Below are positions 12,208-22,550 of a DNA stretch of 64,000 nt, piece by piece (within the stretch, counting starts at the first letter, position 1; each line of letters opens with the position of its first letter). A model generated the notes under the pieces. The model searched no databases, had not been told where the DNA came from, and saw only the letters and a list, made by a program, of their open reading frames with translations. This stretch comes from Ryuthela nishihirai. Its lineage: Eukaryota; Arthropoda; Arachnida; Araneae; Heptathelidae. Position numbers and translations under genes: made by a program. The stretch covers positions 24,489,283-24,553,282 of the forward strand of contig JAWZYU010000017.1 in assembly GCA_038380435.1 (NCBI GenBank), read 5' to 3'.

Positions 12208-13269
12208 CAGTAAAATGTCAATATAACAAATGCCAGAGTAATGAAATATTCAGTATAACAAAATGTTTTACTGACCCTTGCTAATTTATTATATATAAAT
12301 ATCTATGCAAAAATGTTTCATTTTAAAGAATACCATTAATATAATAAAAATTTATCTTGTTACATAAAAAATATATCAGTATAAGAAAAAAGGAAATCTT
12401 TACACAAAGTGTATAATGTAAAATTTTCCATCTGTGTGTTCTTAAGTTTCTAGCATCTAGTAAGGCTGAAACAATTTAAATGCTGATAAATATCTAACCA
12501 ATCACAGTGCTATAAATCACAACTATTTTCTACTCTGGCATATAAACTGACAGGCTCCTGTCAGACCTCTCTGTCAAGCAGCTGCTTGAGGGGGTATTTA
12601 TTTATTTTTATTTACTGTATATTGCCCAACATGTATTTTTATTTTGACCAATCTCACTGCAAATTTTTAGTTGCTCTCTACATGTGTCAGCATAAAACTT
12701 TTTGACCCTTCCCAATTTATTTCATTACATCAATTAATTAAAGCAGTATTTCTACATTATCCTAGCATAAAAGAGGATTTTCAAACTTGGAGATATGTGA
12801 TTTAGATTGTCCTTCATGATTGTTTTGCATTTTAAGCAAATTTATCATATCAAACTTTTCGCTTATGCTATTATCAGCGAAAAGTTCTTTCAAAACAGTT
12901 CCAATCACATTTTAATTTATGATCATTAAATTTAAATTATTGTTACATTTGCTCATTATTATTATTTTAGTTAAATTCATTACTTAGTTTCATTATTAGC
13001 AGCCAATAACACAAAGTCTTTGGTGTTTCATAATGACACAAAGATATTCCAGACAATGTGTTGGATAGAAATCACTTAAGAATTCACTGAAAGATGCTTG
13101 TTGGAACAGATAAATTATCGACTTTTTTAAAGAAGTAAACTCTTAATACACTGCAAATTTCTTTCCTAAAGTTTATTTTATAGTATGCAACTATCATAGC
13201 ACTTCTTTTTTATTGTATTGTTATAATGAAATTCCAGTATAACGATTTTGTTACACTGACATTTCACTG
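12208..13269. mobile_element. pogo/Tigger-like MITE with nested SINE B tail
   Basis: The ends are inverted repeats: left CAGTAAAATGTCAATATAAC, right GTTACACTGACATTTCACTG, the latter reading CAGTGAAATGTCAGTGTAAC on the other strand. CAGT...ACTG ends with a TA on the right fit the Tc1/pogo group. A second internal layer (atataacaaatgccagagta against its right-hand counterpart) extends the similarity. No transposase frame remains. It contains a SINE B tail (12,533-12,615) and an 11-bp perfect hairpin (12,853-12,886). Confidence 0.6.
12533..12615 (+). mobile_element. SINE B, 3'-tail fragment
   Basis: The block runs from ggcatataaactgacaggct to the palindromic caagcagctgcttg and the TTTA-rich tail. 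The tRNA-like head is absent. It lies within the pogo-like MITE, so it inserted after it. Confidence 0.75.
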
Positions 13270-13477
13270 TATAAATTATATAGATATATGTGCAAATCCT
13301 TTGTAGAGTGAGATCTTGGAAGTATGATGATTCTTAGAGTAGTTGCTTTATAGTTTTGCATAAATTGGATATTACTTTTAGATTTTTTTCAAATGTGTAA
13401 CATTTGAAAAAAAAATCTGAAACCTAAAAGGAGCATTCTTTTTTCATTAAAATTACATCTACAACAGCATTTCCAGA

Positions 13478-13858
13478 TTGGGTTATTTTTAACTTAGAAA
13501 TGGTACTTTTGTGCACATAGTGGGCTAAATGATCAAGTCATAAGTACCCCAAGGACTCCAAGTTGAGTAAAGAAAGGGGTCCCTATAGATATTAAGAGAA
13601 AAGTGGAAGCTTCTAGTCAAGGACATTCAACCTTTTCTTCAATATAATCAGGGTTATGGCTCTACTGCACATGGGGCAATGGCTTAACACATCATCATCC
13701 AATAGATGGTGGCCTTTCCAAGCCCATCAGTGTCCCCTTTTTCACTGAGAGTAAAATGTGGGTTAGCAGAGAAAATTCATAATGTAAGCATAATTTAGAT
13801 TCGAACCAGGAAATTCTAGATTTCTAGCTTGGTACACTACATTGAGTCACGCTCCACA
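13478..13858 (-). mobile_element. SINE A, old full-length copy
   Basis: On the minus strand the tail (acttttgtgcacatagtggg) is at left. The middle block (ggcctttccaagcccatcag) is well kept, and a degraded tRNA-like head lies at right (gattcgaaccaggaaattct). Many substitutions mark it as old. No target-site duplication could be recognised. Confidence 0.75.
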
Positions 13859-14726
13859 ATGTTTTTTAAAGAAACCCACAACAATGCCGTTGTCATAGTA
13901 CTTTGCAATGTGTCACTTCATTAACAGTTGGAAAGTTGTCTTAAGATTTTGATTTCCCATGCTTTCTCAAATTGTTGACCAACCAGTCCCAAACTCCATA
14001 TACAAATTTCTTCCATGCCACCATGAGTTGCATCAAAATTCTTATCAATGACAGAACCTGATTTTAACACTTTTTAACCCTCTCCCCTCACATACACACA
14101 CACAACTTCCCAAACACTTGTCTACCTGGTTTCAAATTTCTTATATAAGTTTCTTCATTGCCACCATGTGTTACAGAAAAAAATTTCTACCCTGGAAGTT
14201 TGAGTTTAAATTTTTTTTCTGTGTTACATTATTTGAAGCATCATTTATTCTAAAAAAATAAAAGTTTATTTATTGGAAAGCCAATAAAATATTTATATAT
14301 AAAAGATTTTTTTAATTGGAAAGCCAACAAATAAAAAATAATTATATTACAAAATAACCAAAATCGTTTTAAAATTGAAATAACATTTTATTTAGTCAAA
14401 ATATGTTTACACAGTAATGTGTTGTTTAACCCTTCCAAGGTTCTTGACAAACAAAGGCATTGACAGAATCCGAAATGAGAGACCAAAGACAAACATAGAC
14501 ATCTTTTGTACAATAAAAAAATTTGATGCTTTTAGAAATAGAAATTGTCATTTGAAAATTTTCTTATATATATTTTTTAAAAATATGCAATTCAAGCTTG
14601 AAAAATATTTTTTTTTTCGTTTGATGCATATTTTATTAAACTACAATATAAATATTCTGATAAAGCCATCTGACTGCCATATTTTAGAAATGCTTTATGG
14701 TATTTCAGGTTTGTTTATTAACATTA

Positions 14727-14775
14727 CTGGTTGGACCTCTGTAACCCATGGCTGCTTGAGGATGATGATGTATTG
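14727..14775 (+). mobile_element. LINE 3'-tail only, extreme 5' truncation
   Basis: Only the last ~35 bp of the LINE (ggttggacctctgtaaccc, then atggctgcttgagg) plus a (GAT)n tail are present. They interrupt the piggyBac-like copy 3 where copy 1 reads continuously. It shows how little of the LINE can be inserted. Confidence 0.8.
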
Positions 14776-15050
14776 AAGCAACCACCTGATTTAAGCTCAC
14801 AAGTTTGATTTGAACTATAATCAACATATTTTTCCTTAAAGTTTGAAAAATTAACAAAAACATACTTTATTTTTTTTAAAAAAGGAAGATTTTGGAAGAA
14901 ATTGTGAAGTACTCACCTCTGTTTTTCCCTATATACAGTTTTCTGCCTTCAACCTCTTTCAGTATTCATAGAATTACTTTTATCATTTATATCATTTATC
15001 TCAGCAGTGTATGCATTTTTCTATCTCTTCAAATCGAAACTATAAATAAA

Positions 15051-15258
15051 AATACCCCCCCCCCCCCCAGCAGCTGCTTGCCACAGAGGTCTGACAGGAG
15101 CCTGATTTATTATCAGTTTATATGCCACAGTAGAAGGTCTGAGAGGATGGCAAGAACCTCAGCAGAAAAACATCACAAACGTTCATGCCTTACCCAGGCT
15201 CGAACCCAGGTCCCTTAGATCAGTACCAAGCGCTAACCATTCGGACACGAGACGGCTC
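15051..15258 (-). mobile_element. SINE B, full-length, with target-site duplication
   Basis: The tRNA-like head is at right (A box like gtccgaatggttagcgc, B box ggttcgagcctgg read on the minus strand). The body is the standard SINE B ending in the cagcagctgcttg block and a poly-C/A-rich tail. Flanks are a 21-bp duplication with one mismatch: caaatcgaaactataaataaa at 15,030-15,050 and caaatcgaaactataagtaaa at 15,259-15,279. It is nested in piggyBac-like copy 3. Confidence 0.88.
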
Positions 15259-15555
15259 CAAATCGAAACTATAAGTAAAACTAAAAAGTGAAACAAAAGC
15301 ATTACCCAGAAGGTCAGAGCTGTTAGTGTTAGAGCCTTAGTTATTGTAAAACTGCCAGGAGATGGGAGAGCCAGGTGCCATGACCTACTTAATTGCTTGC
15401 ATATGTGGCAATCAAGTAACTATAAAATGGATTATTTACAGCAAGCATTGTTCTCATACTTTGGATAAATTCACTCTACATCTAGTTAGTATTTATACTT
15501 TTATATTTAAACTCTTGTTTTCATTTTTGTACACTTATTTCCATAAATTACCAAT

Positions 15556-17606
15556 ATTCTGAGCAAATAAAGTTCACATTCTCTCAACTACTAGCTCTCT
15601 CCAACTAACTCCATCTCTACTCAACAACAAAAACTAACTACTGTGACCTAACATCACTTACCATACATGCAGTGTACAACTGACGTGTGTTGCACGCTGG
15701 GAAATACATTTGCAAAATCTTACGCTAGCTAAGATGCAAGAGTGCATTACCAGCTGTCAATCAAAAGTTGGTGTTGTGCGTGTGCAACTCCTTTAGCGAT
15801 CTTGGGTGAGGAAAAATGCGAACTGAAGAATAATTTCCAAAATAATAAATATAACATAAATAAAGTAAAACTGAATGGGTGAACCATCACAACTACTCCT
15901 CCCAAGAGTCAAAATTTGACCTAACAGATTTTGATGAGCAATTTTGAATAAAAGGACACTTCCTATGTCATTTACATATCGCTGAACATAAATAATGAGT
16001 ATGCATACCCCAATTTAATAATACTTGCTTTGACACAATTTTCCATCACAACCAAAGGTATCTCCTCCCATTCCTCCTAACAATGTGTAAAATTTGCCTA
16101 GTGTAAATGCATACCAATGGCTGTGGTAGTTAACTGCATACTAGCATTATCAGTCTAACTCCAAAAGTTGCATACTGTTGACTGTATAAAAGCTAATTAA
16201 TATCACTCCTATTCTGCTTAACTTCTAAAAATGGTTAAAGAAAGAAAATGAAAAATGCAGATGCATGAAGCAGGGTACATAACTTCTGCTTATTCCCCTA
16301 ACAACAATAAAATACATGAAATCTAATCTTCTTTCGTGCCTGCCATACATAAAAAATGGATATTGGCACTGCGTTAATTCCTCCTAACTACAATCAAATA
16401 TGTGAAGTTAATAATTTCATTTTATAAACAAGTGGGAGTGTAATTGTTTGCTAAAATTTCACCTAACCACAATAAATTGCAAGCTAGTTGAAATAAAAAT
16501 AACATTAATTACCTCCCTCATCAAGCATTACATCTCCCTCCCAAAGGAGTTTTGCTAGTGACAGTCTCAGTCAAACTAGGCTTTGTCATTGGGGACAGCT
16601 TAAAAAAGGGTACAAAAAATTCAAGACATCATGGTCAGCTCATATATATGCAAACAAATGCTGCCAATGTCATCCCAATAATTACGCATCATTGATGCAT
16701 CAATATCACTGATCCACCAAACAGATTTAAACACATATACGTCATATCTAAGAGTAAAGAAAAGTTGTATCAATAATTTATCATATACAATGCTAACATT
16801 TCATCCAATAAAATTCCATCCAAATTTTTCAATAAGAATCACTTTCAACAAAAATATACTTCAAAATACAATTTATATAATCACTGTATCTAAATTCTCT
16901 TTCATTCTCATCATTCACATCCATAAACATTTTATAATTCCTAAATTCCTTAATGCAAATTTCCAACACTCAATTCAGCTTTCAATTTGATGAAATGAAA
17001 AAATTTACAATTCATAATTACACTTGAAATCACATTAATACATCTCTTTATGGTTCAACTAGAACCTCCAACAAACCAGAACACATAAAAAAAATTATAA
17101 TCACTTCACATAATAAACCTTTAATAACCCTGCTCAAGAGAAAAAAAAATAGAAAAGTCAAAATATTTTATGAAACAAAGTTTATTTCCAAAAAAATCAA
17201 GACTCACCAAATAAACTGATGAATACAATATTCTAAGCAACTAAAAGCTCACATTCTCTCAACTACTTGGTCTTTCCAACTAACTCCATCTGCATTCAAC
17301 AACAAAAACTAACCAACGTCACTTACATACATGTGGCGTACAACTGACATGTGTGTTGCATGCTAAGAAATACATTTGCATAATCTTATGATTACGCACT
17401 CATGCTAGCTATGATGCAACAGGGGACTTGTCATGTGTGCATTAATGGCTGTCAACCAAAAGTCAGAGTTGCACATGCAGAACACTTTAAGCAGTCTGGA
17501 TGAGGAAAAATGGTGATCCAATTGAAAATTAAAAGCCCCAAAATGATAAATATAATGTAAATAAAGTAAACCTGGTAAAGAAAAAGTGAATGGATGGACC
17601 ATCACA
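15556..17606 (-). mobile_element. LTR-like non-autonomous retroelement (TRIM-like)
   Basis: Two direct repeats, about 15,556-15,891 and 17,224-17,606, share many blocks (cacattctctcaactact, gtacaactgac-tgtgt, aataaagtaaa). Each ends at the right in ccatcaca, which is TGTGATGG at the start on the minus strand. Just inside the left repeat is ctcctccc, a purine tract (gggaggag) on the minus strand, where a polypurine tract is expected next to a 3' LTR. The 1.33-kb interior has no coding frame. The two repeats differ a good deal, so it is old. LTR status is inference; an internal primer-binding site was not certain. Confidence 0.5.
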
Positions 17607-18034
17607 ATTATCCAGATACCCAGTCATCCAGAGATAATCATTATTTTATAATTTATGAGAATATTTTGTGCAATGCATGTTGCACAAACTCTTTCAGCTG
17701 CACAAATAGCTCAGGTACTATTTCTTGATGTGAAGGCAAACTGCTACCAATCAAGACCATTGGCCATGATCAGTGAAGTATGCCTCAGATATTTTCCACA
17801 AACAATCAAATCTGAAAACTGCAAACATGTTAATAGTAGGAACACACTGTTTTTTTTTAATTACAATTTTTTTTAAATAATTATAAAAAAAATACTTAGA
17901 TAAATATAAATAAATAACATCAAGAAAAATGAAAGAAATCAACTGATCTACAAGCTTATATGCTGTATGAAAAAACAAGGAGTAGTTTAGATAAAGACTC
18001 ATTATCTATGTTCTTTGTTCAGGTGAGTATCAGC
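17607..18034. other. Intronic sequence without recognised features
   Basis: AT-rich phosphatase intron between the LTR-like element and the next LINE. The open frames here are chance AT-rich runs. Confidence 0.4.
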
Positions 18035-18352
18035 TTTTTTTTTAAAGACTACTGATAATCCTAATCAGAGGCCATCGAAGGTACCTGAACCTTACTTAGC
18101 TAGTTGGGCATCGTCAAGCCTAAACTGGAGTAATGCGTCTCAGGCAGGCCACATGGCTCTTGAAAAAGTCCACTTGAAAAGGTGGTGCCTGAAGTTCCTA
18201 CCAGCATCGGTGACTTCAGCCTTTAGCGGAGGAGGAACGGGTCTTTGCCCCATGCCTGCGATCAGGGGGCTGTTTGATATTGTTGGCCCTACCAATCTCA
18301 ATAAACCTAATTTCTTTAAAAATCCTACTAATCATTTTCTCTCTGCAGGAAC

Positions 18353-19429
18353 GTGAGGACATTACATAGAGATTATTCTCTTGATGTCCTCATGCAGGAA
18401 TTCCAGCGCTATAACCTAGATATTCTAGGCTTGCAAGAGACCAGATGGACAGGTAAATGTGAGATACTTAAAAATAACTTTAAATTTCTCTTTACAGGGA
18501 GGGAGGATGGAAAGCATCACCAAGGCGTGGGTCTGCTGCTCAGCAGACATGCTAGTGATGCTCTTCTAGGATATGAGTGCATTAATGAAAGGTTTCTTAC
18601 AGCAAAATTTCAGACAAGCATTAAAAACTTGAATGTTATCTGCTGTTATGCCCCCACTGAGGATGCCGATGAGGATGAGAAGGATAGGTTTTACGGACAA
18701 CTTCAGGATATTTTGAATTCTGTCAAGAAATGAGATATTACCCTTGTTCTAGGTGACTTCAATGCCAAAGTTGGTACTGACTCTGATCTTTGGGGAGGGG
18801 TGATAGGCCCTTTTGGTATTGGTAGCTGCAATGGCAATGGGCAACGTCTCCTACAGGAAAGTAAACTCAATGGTTTCAGAATAACTAACACATATTACAA
18901 ACACCGCAACATACATAAATACACATGGGTTTCACCTGATGGGCTGCATAGGAATATGATTGATTATATATTAATTAACAGCAAATGGGCTAGTTCTGTT
19001 AGAAATACCAGGGCATATAGGGGAGCTGAAATTGGATCTGACCATTACCTTGTTAAAAGTGTCTTGCAACTTAAACTTAAAAAGTGTTGTGCTAGAGTTA
19101 AAAAATTTACCTTTAATACTGAAGCTCTGAATGACCCAGTTATAGCTAAAGCTTACCATGATAGGTTACTTAGTCATTATGACGGTCATGGTTTGCTTAA
19201 TACTGAAGTTGAGGAAGAATGGGGCCATTTTAAACAGGCTTTTTTGGAAACTAACAGTACTCTTTTAGGAAAAAAGGAGCAGAGGAGGCAGAATTATTTA
19301 AGTGATAAGGCAATTGAGCTTATTTCAGAAAGAAGAAACTGCAGGAATGTCCTTAATCAGTACCCTACTAGTCTTAATAGAAAAGATTACAGAGAGCTTA
19401 ATAAACGTGTAAAGGATGTTAGCTACTGA
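18353..19429 (+). pseudogene. LINE endonuclease and linker region (two frames, near-intact)
   Basis: The frames at 18,353-18,733 and from 18,734 to 19,429 are the same reading frame, separated only by one TGA. Motifs: LGLQETRWTG (catalytic Glu), ICCYAPTED, LGDFNAKVGTDSD, a YILINSKW block and GAEIGSDHYLV (Asp-His pair). After the APE domain a charged linker (KKEQRRQNYLSDKA) leads to the RT. The frame then shifts into the RT frame through a 2-bp deletion near 19,415. The start lacks the canonical SWNVRT segment because of a small deletion. Confidence 0.88.
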
Positions 19430-21209
19430 TAAAAATCTTTGGCTTGATAGCTTGGCTGACAAAGCTGAGGAAGCAGTTAGGCAGCACAACAGCAGAGAGC
19501 TGTACCAGATAGTTAATGTTTTATGTGGTAGAAAACGGACAGGCATACAAGGATTGAAGGATAAACAAGGTAAGGTTATAGAAGGTGAGGATTCTCTCAT
19601 GGCTAGGTGGGCTGAGCATTTCAGTGATGTTCTAAACAATGTGGTTAGTTCTACTCCCATTGTTTGTAATGATGATAGATGCATTAGCAGCTTTAATGTT
19701 GGCCCTATAACACAATCTGAAGTTAGTTTGGCTATCTCTAAACTGAAACTTCATAAATCCCCAGGGGTAGATGAAATTACTACTGAAATGCTCAGAGCTG
19801 GGAATGTTTTGGTTACCACTTGGATGACTGAAATTTTGAATAACTTTTATGATAAAGGCATGGTTCCTAAAGATTTTACCAGAGCTATTATTATCCCTAT
19901 TTTCAAAAAAGGTGATCGCAGTTCTTGTGATAACTATAGGGGTATCAGCCTACTCTCTGTTCCAGGTAAAGTTCTTTCCATGATTGTGCTTAATAGAATT
20001 AAGAATCTGGTTGACAGGCAATTGCATGTTGAGCAATGTGGATTCAGAATTGGTAGGGGATGTGTGGATCAGATATTTTCACTTAGGCAGATTCTTGAGA
20101 AATGTTTAGAGTTTCAGAAACCTTTGGTTGTTAGCTTTGTTGATTTCAAAAAGGCTTTCGACTCTGTTGATCATCATAATTTGTGGTTGATTGTGAAATC
20201 ACATGGTATACCAGACAAGTTAGTTAACATAATGAAAGCTCTCTATAATAACACTGAGTCATGTGTGAGAGTTGGTAAGTCTTGTAGCAATTGGTTTAGC
20301 ATTACGTCTGGTGTTCGACAAGGGTGCATTTTGTCTCCTTTTCTCTTTAGTTTGGTTATTGATTATGTTATGCGAAATTCACTTCGAGGGAAAGATTTTG
20401 GCCTTAAATGGGCTGGAGATACGAAAATTTCTGATTTAGATTATGCTGATGATTTAGCCCTTTTGGCAAATGATGTTTATGAGATGAACTCTTTCATTCG
20501 AGCTGTTGATGAGACTGGTAGTAGAGTAGGTTTGGTTATAAACAGAGAGAAAACTAAAGTGATGAAAATTGGTCAGGCAGGTTGTGATTCAGTTAATTTG
20601 AATGGTTGCAGTCTTGAGCAGGTGTCACAGTTTAATTATCTTGGGAGCTATGTAACTGATACTGGTGATGTGCGGCATGAGATTAACAGACGAATAGGTA
20701 TTGCTGCCGGGACTTTTAAGAATCTATGGAGAGTGTGGAGAAATAGGCATATACACCTAAAGACTAAAATTAGACTGTATAATAGTTTGGTTCTTTCTAG
20801 GGTTAGTTATGGTAGTGAAACTTGGACGCTGTGTAAACAAGATAACAGGAAACTAGATGCTTTTGATTCTAGATGCTTACGCAGTATCTTGGGCATTAGG
20901 TGGTTTAACTTTGTAACTAATGATGTTAGGCAAAGGAGTCTGCAACCTCCTTTAAGCAGCATATTGTGCAGAGAGAGACTCCACTGGTTTGGCCATGTTG
21001 CCCGTATGGATAATTATAGATTGGCGAATAGGGTTATGAACAGTGTGCCTAGAGGCCTCAGAAGGAGGGGGAGACCTAGGATGCGGTGGGCAGACAATGT
21101 CAAACAGGACCTTGTTAGAATTGGTGTGCAGTGGCCGGATGCAGCAGATGTAGCTCAGGACAGATATGCTTGGAGAATTAAACTGCATGGTCTGGTTGGA
21201 CCTCCATAG
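19416..21209 (+). CDS. LINE reverse transcriptase, 597-codon open frame
   Basis: The RT domain is complete. The thumb-like N-terminal block ITQSEVSLAISKLKLHKSPG is near residue 105. FVDFKKAFDSVD carries the first catalytic Asp (residue 243). SGVRQGCILSPFLFSLV follows, then LDYADDLALLAND with the YADD box (Asp-Asp at about 345-346), LGSYVTDTG and a C-terminal RGRPRMRWADNVKQDL...AQDRYAWR block. The enzyme would copy the element's RNA onto nicked target DNA. The ATG used here is internal to the original polyprotein, so the frame is a truncated ORF rather than a normal gene. It could encode a folded RT if transcribed. Confidence 0.85.
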   Translation: MLATDKNLWLDSLADKAEEAVRQHNSRELYQIVNVLCGRKRTGIQGLKDKQGKVIEGEDSLMARWAEHFSDVLNNVVSSTPIVCNDDRCISSFNVGPITQSEVSLAISKLKLHKSPGVDEITTEMLRAGNVLVTTWMTEILNNFYDKGMVPKDFTRAIIIPIFKKGDRSSCDNYRGISLLSVPGKVLSMIVLNRIKNLVDRQLHVEQCGFRIGRGCVDQIFSLRQILEKCLEFQKPLVVSFVDFKKAFDSVDHHNLWLIVKSHGIPDKLVNIMKALYNNTESCVRVGKSCSNWFSITSGVRQGCILSPFLFSLVIDYVMRNSLRGKDFGLKWAGDTKISDLDYADDLALLANDVYEMNSFIRAVDETGSRVGLVINREKTKVMKIGQAGCDSVNLNGCSLEQVSQFNYLGSYVTDTGDVRHEINRRIGIAAGTFKNLWRVWRNRHIHLKTKIRLYNSLVLSRVSYGSETWTLCKQDNRKLDAFDSRCLRSILGIRWFNFVTNDVRQRSLQPPLSSILCRERLHWFGHVARMDNYRLANRVMNSVPRGLRRRGRPRMRWADNVKQDLVRIGVQWPDAADVAQDRYAWRIKLHGLVGPP

Positions 21210-21245
21210 CCCATGGCTGCTTGAGGATGAGGATGATGATGATGA

Positions 21246-21451
21246 AAAGGGGCAAAAACAAATGATGCACTATTTAACAAGAATATTTCTCCCCTATGAC
21301 TTTTTTACTAGATCTGGGACAGATATCAAATAATTTGTTAGCACCATTATTAGATACAATATGTGATTCTAGTACATTTAAATTATCTTACATAAGACAC
21401 AATATATAATAAATTGGTTCATTGAATATTTTTCTTTAGTCTAGTTCTTAC
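21246..21451. other. Short intron segment between LINE and phosphatase exon 2
   Basis: Holds only the end of the phosphatase intron after the exon 2 donor. No further feature is seen. Confidence 0.5.
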
Positions 21452-21560
21452 ATGGTAATATATCCTTGTATCTGTTTTTCCGACGATTAACTTCTCTGAG
21501 TCCTTGCGTGCACACATAATCTTTGTCGTGTTTTAGCTGCTCAGTGAGTTCTTTTAGTTT
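21452..21560 (-). CDS. PEST-family protein tyrosine phosphatase, coding exon 2
   Basis: The 109-bp exon runs from the acceptor (tttgcag) just right of 21,560 to the donor (gtaagaa) at 21,445-21,451. It is open for 36 codons plus one base. The first part is charged and probably helical (KLKELTEQLKHDKDY). It ends with RRKNRYKDILP, the entry signature of the PTP catalytic domain, in which the Arg-Tyr-Lys-Asp segment recognises phosphotyrosine. The distance from the start Met to NRYKDILP is about 61 residues, close to the vertebrate PTPN12 family, so no exon appears to be missing. It lies about 200 bp from the 3' end of the LINE at 18.0-21.2 kb, which occupies the adjoining intron. Confidence 0.92.
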
Positions 21561-22314
21561 CTGCAAACAACATCAACAAAGAATTAAGAAAACAAAATCA
21601 GTATTTCAGTACTAAATAATTTCACTTTTACTAAGTTTAATGAAATTAATATCTGTGATATATATATATGATCAAAAACAAATTTTAAATAAGAGAAAAA
21701 ACTATAATGGTGAAAATAAATACATTCTCTAGTTACAAACCATTAAACATTAAAATCTTTACTGTTTCATCTGGAAACAATCATTTCTTTACAAAAAAAA
21801 TATAGCAGATGTTAGGTGAAAATATATAAATAAATTTTCTACAGCATATTTTCATGAACTTAGGACTCCCAAATATCAACAAAATTGATGATTATGTTTG
21901 CTGTGATTTCAGCATTTGAATATTTCAACCTTTACCAAAATCACTATAATTGCCTTGGAATAATATTGCTGATTTTTCCTTTGAACTGAATGTTGGAGGA
22001 TTTCACTGATTCTGTAGAATTTTATGGTTCAAAATTGTATTAAAAAAGGTGTATTTTTATTTGCTAGCTTGGTGATTGAATGATTATCATGCTTGGGAGT
22101 GAGAATCACATTGCTATTTTAAGTTACTTAACAGGTTATTTTTTCATTTACATTACTGTTGCAGTTTAGTGTTTTTATCAAACGTGCTCCTATCATATGA
22201 CCATAGCTTCAGCCAGCTTACGTCTCACATAACTGTTGACCAACATAAGAGCTCATTCACTCTTTGCATGCCACAAGATAGTACAGCCAGTTTATGTTAA
22301 TTAAGCTACATCAT
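21561..22314. other. Intronic sequence 5' of phosphatase exon 2
   Basis: AT-rich intron beyond the exon 2 acceptor. A phrase near 22,015 (ctgtagaattttatggttc) recurs in diverged form near 25,320, so an unclassified old repeat is present. No coding potential is seen. Confidence 0.4.
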
Positions 22315-22532
22315 CTAGCTGTTCCCAAAAGCCCTGTACTGAATGCTGAATTAGCTTCTTACTAGTTATCTAGCTGTTCCCAAAAGCTCTGTACTGAATG
22401 CTGAATTAGTTTCTTACTAGTTATCTAGCTGTTCCCAAAAGCCTTGTACTGAATGCTGAATTAGTTTCTTACTAGTTATCTAGCTGTTCCCAAAAGCCCT
22501 GTACAAAATGCTGTTAGTTTCTTACTAGTTAC
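22315..22532. repeat. 55-bp minisatellite, four units
   Basis: The unit begins ctagctgttcccaaaagccc and ends cttactagttat. There are three full 55-bp units, and a fourth has a small internal deletion. The units differ by only a few bases, so the array is young. It is followed within 10 bp by the target-site duplication of a SINE A dimer. Confidence 0.93.
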
Positions 22533-22550
22533 AGTGCTGTTGATTGTCAT

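Larger units (their letters stand above)
14430..15555 (-). mobile_element. piggyBac-like element, copy 3 (reverse orientation, partial)
   Basis: The left end TTAACCCTTCCAAGG (TTAA at 14,426-14,429) is the right terminal repeat of copy 1 in reverse. The next 600 bp match the right part of copies 1 and 2 (for example gccatctgactgccat and agcaaccacctgatttaagc). It carries two nested insertions: a 49-bp LINE tail (14,727-14,775) and a SINE B (15,051-15,258). Its right part (gttagtatttatacttttat) matches copy 4 near 57.14 kb. The far terminal repeat is missing, where an LTR-like element adjoins. Confidence 0.65.
18035..21245 (+). mobile_element. LINE (RTE-like), best-preserved copy
   Basis: From a 5' leader (about 18,035) through APE endonuclease (18,330-19,050), linker and reverse transcriptase to a 3' end with a (GAT)n tail. 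Compared with other copies it has only a few lesions: a 7-bp loss at the start of the endonuclease (near 18,350), one nonsense codon (TGA at 18,731), and a 2-bp loss near 19,415. The second half is open for 597 codons. It lies in the 13-kb phosphatase intron and ends about 200 bp from exon 2. It looks like one of the younger insertions of the family. Confidence 0.93.

Noticed and set aside
14892..15218. 108-codon open frame
   Set aside because: It runs through the piggyBac-like copy, a poly-C tract and a SINE B in antisense; chance frame.
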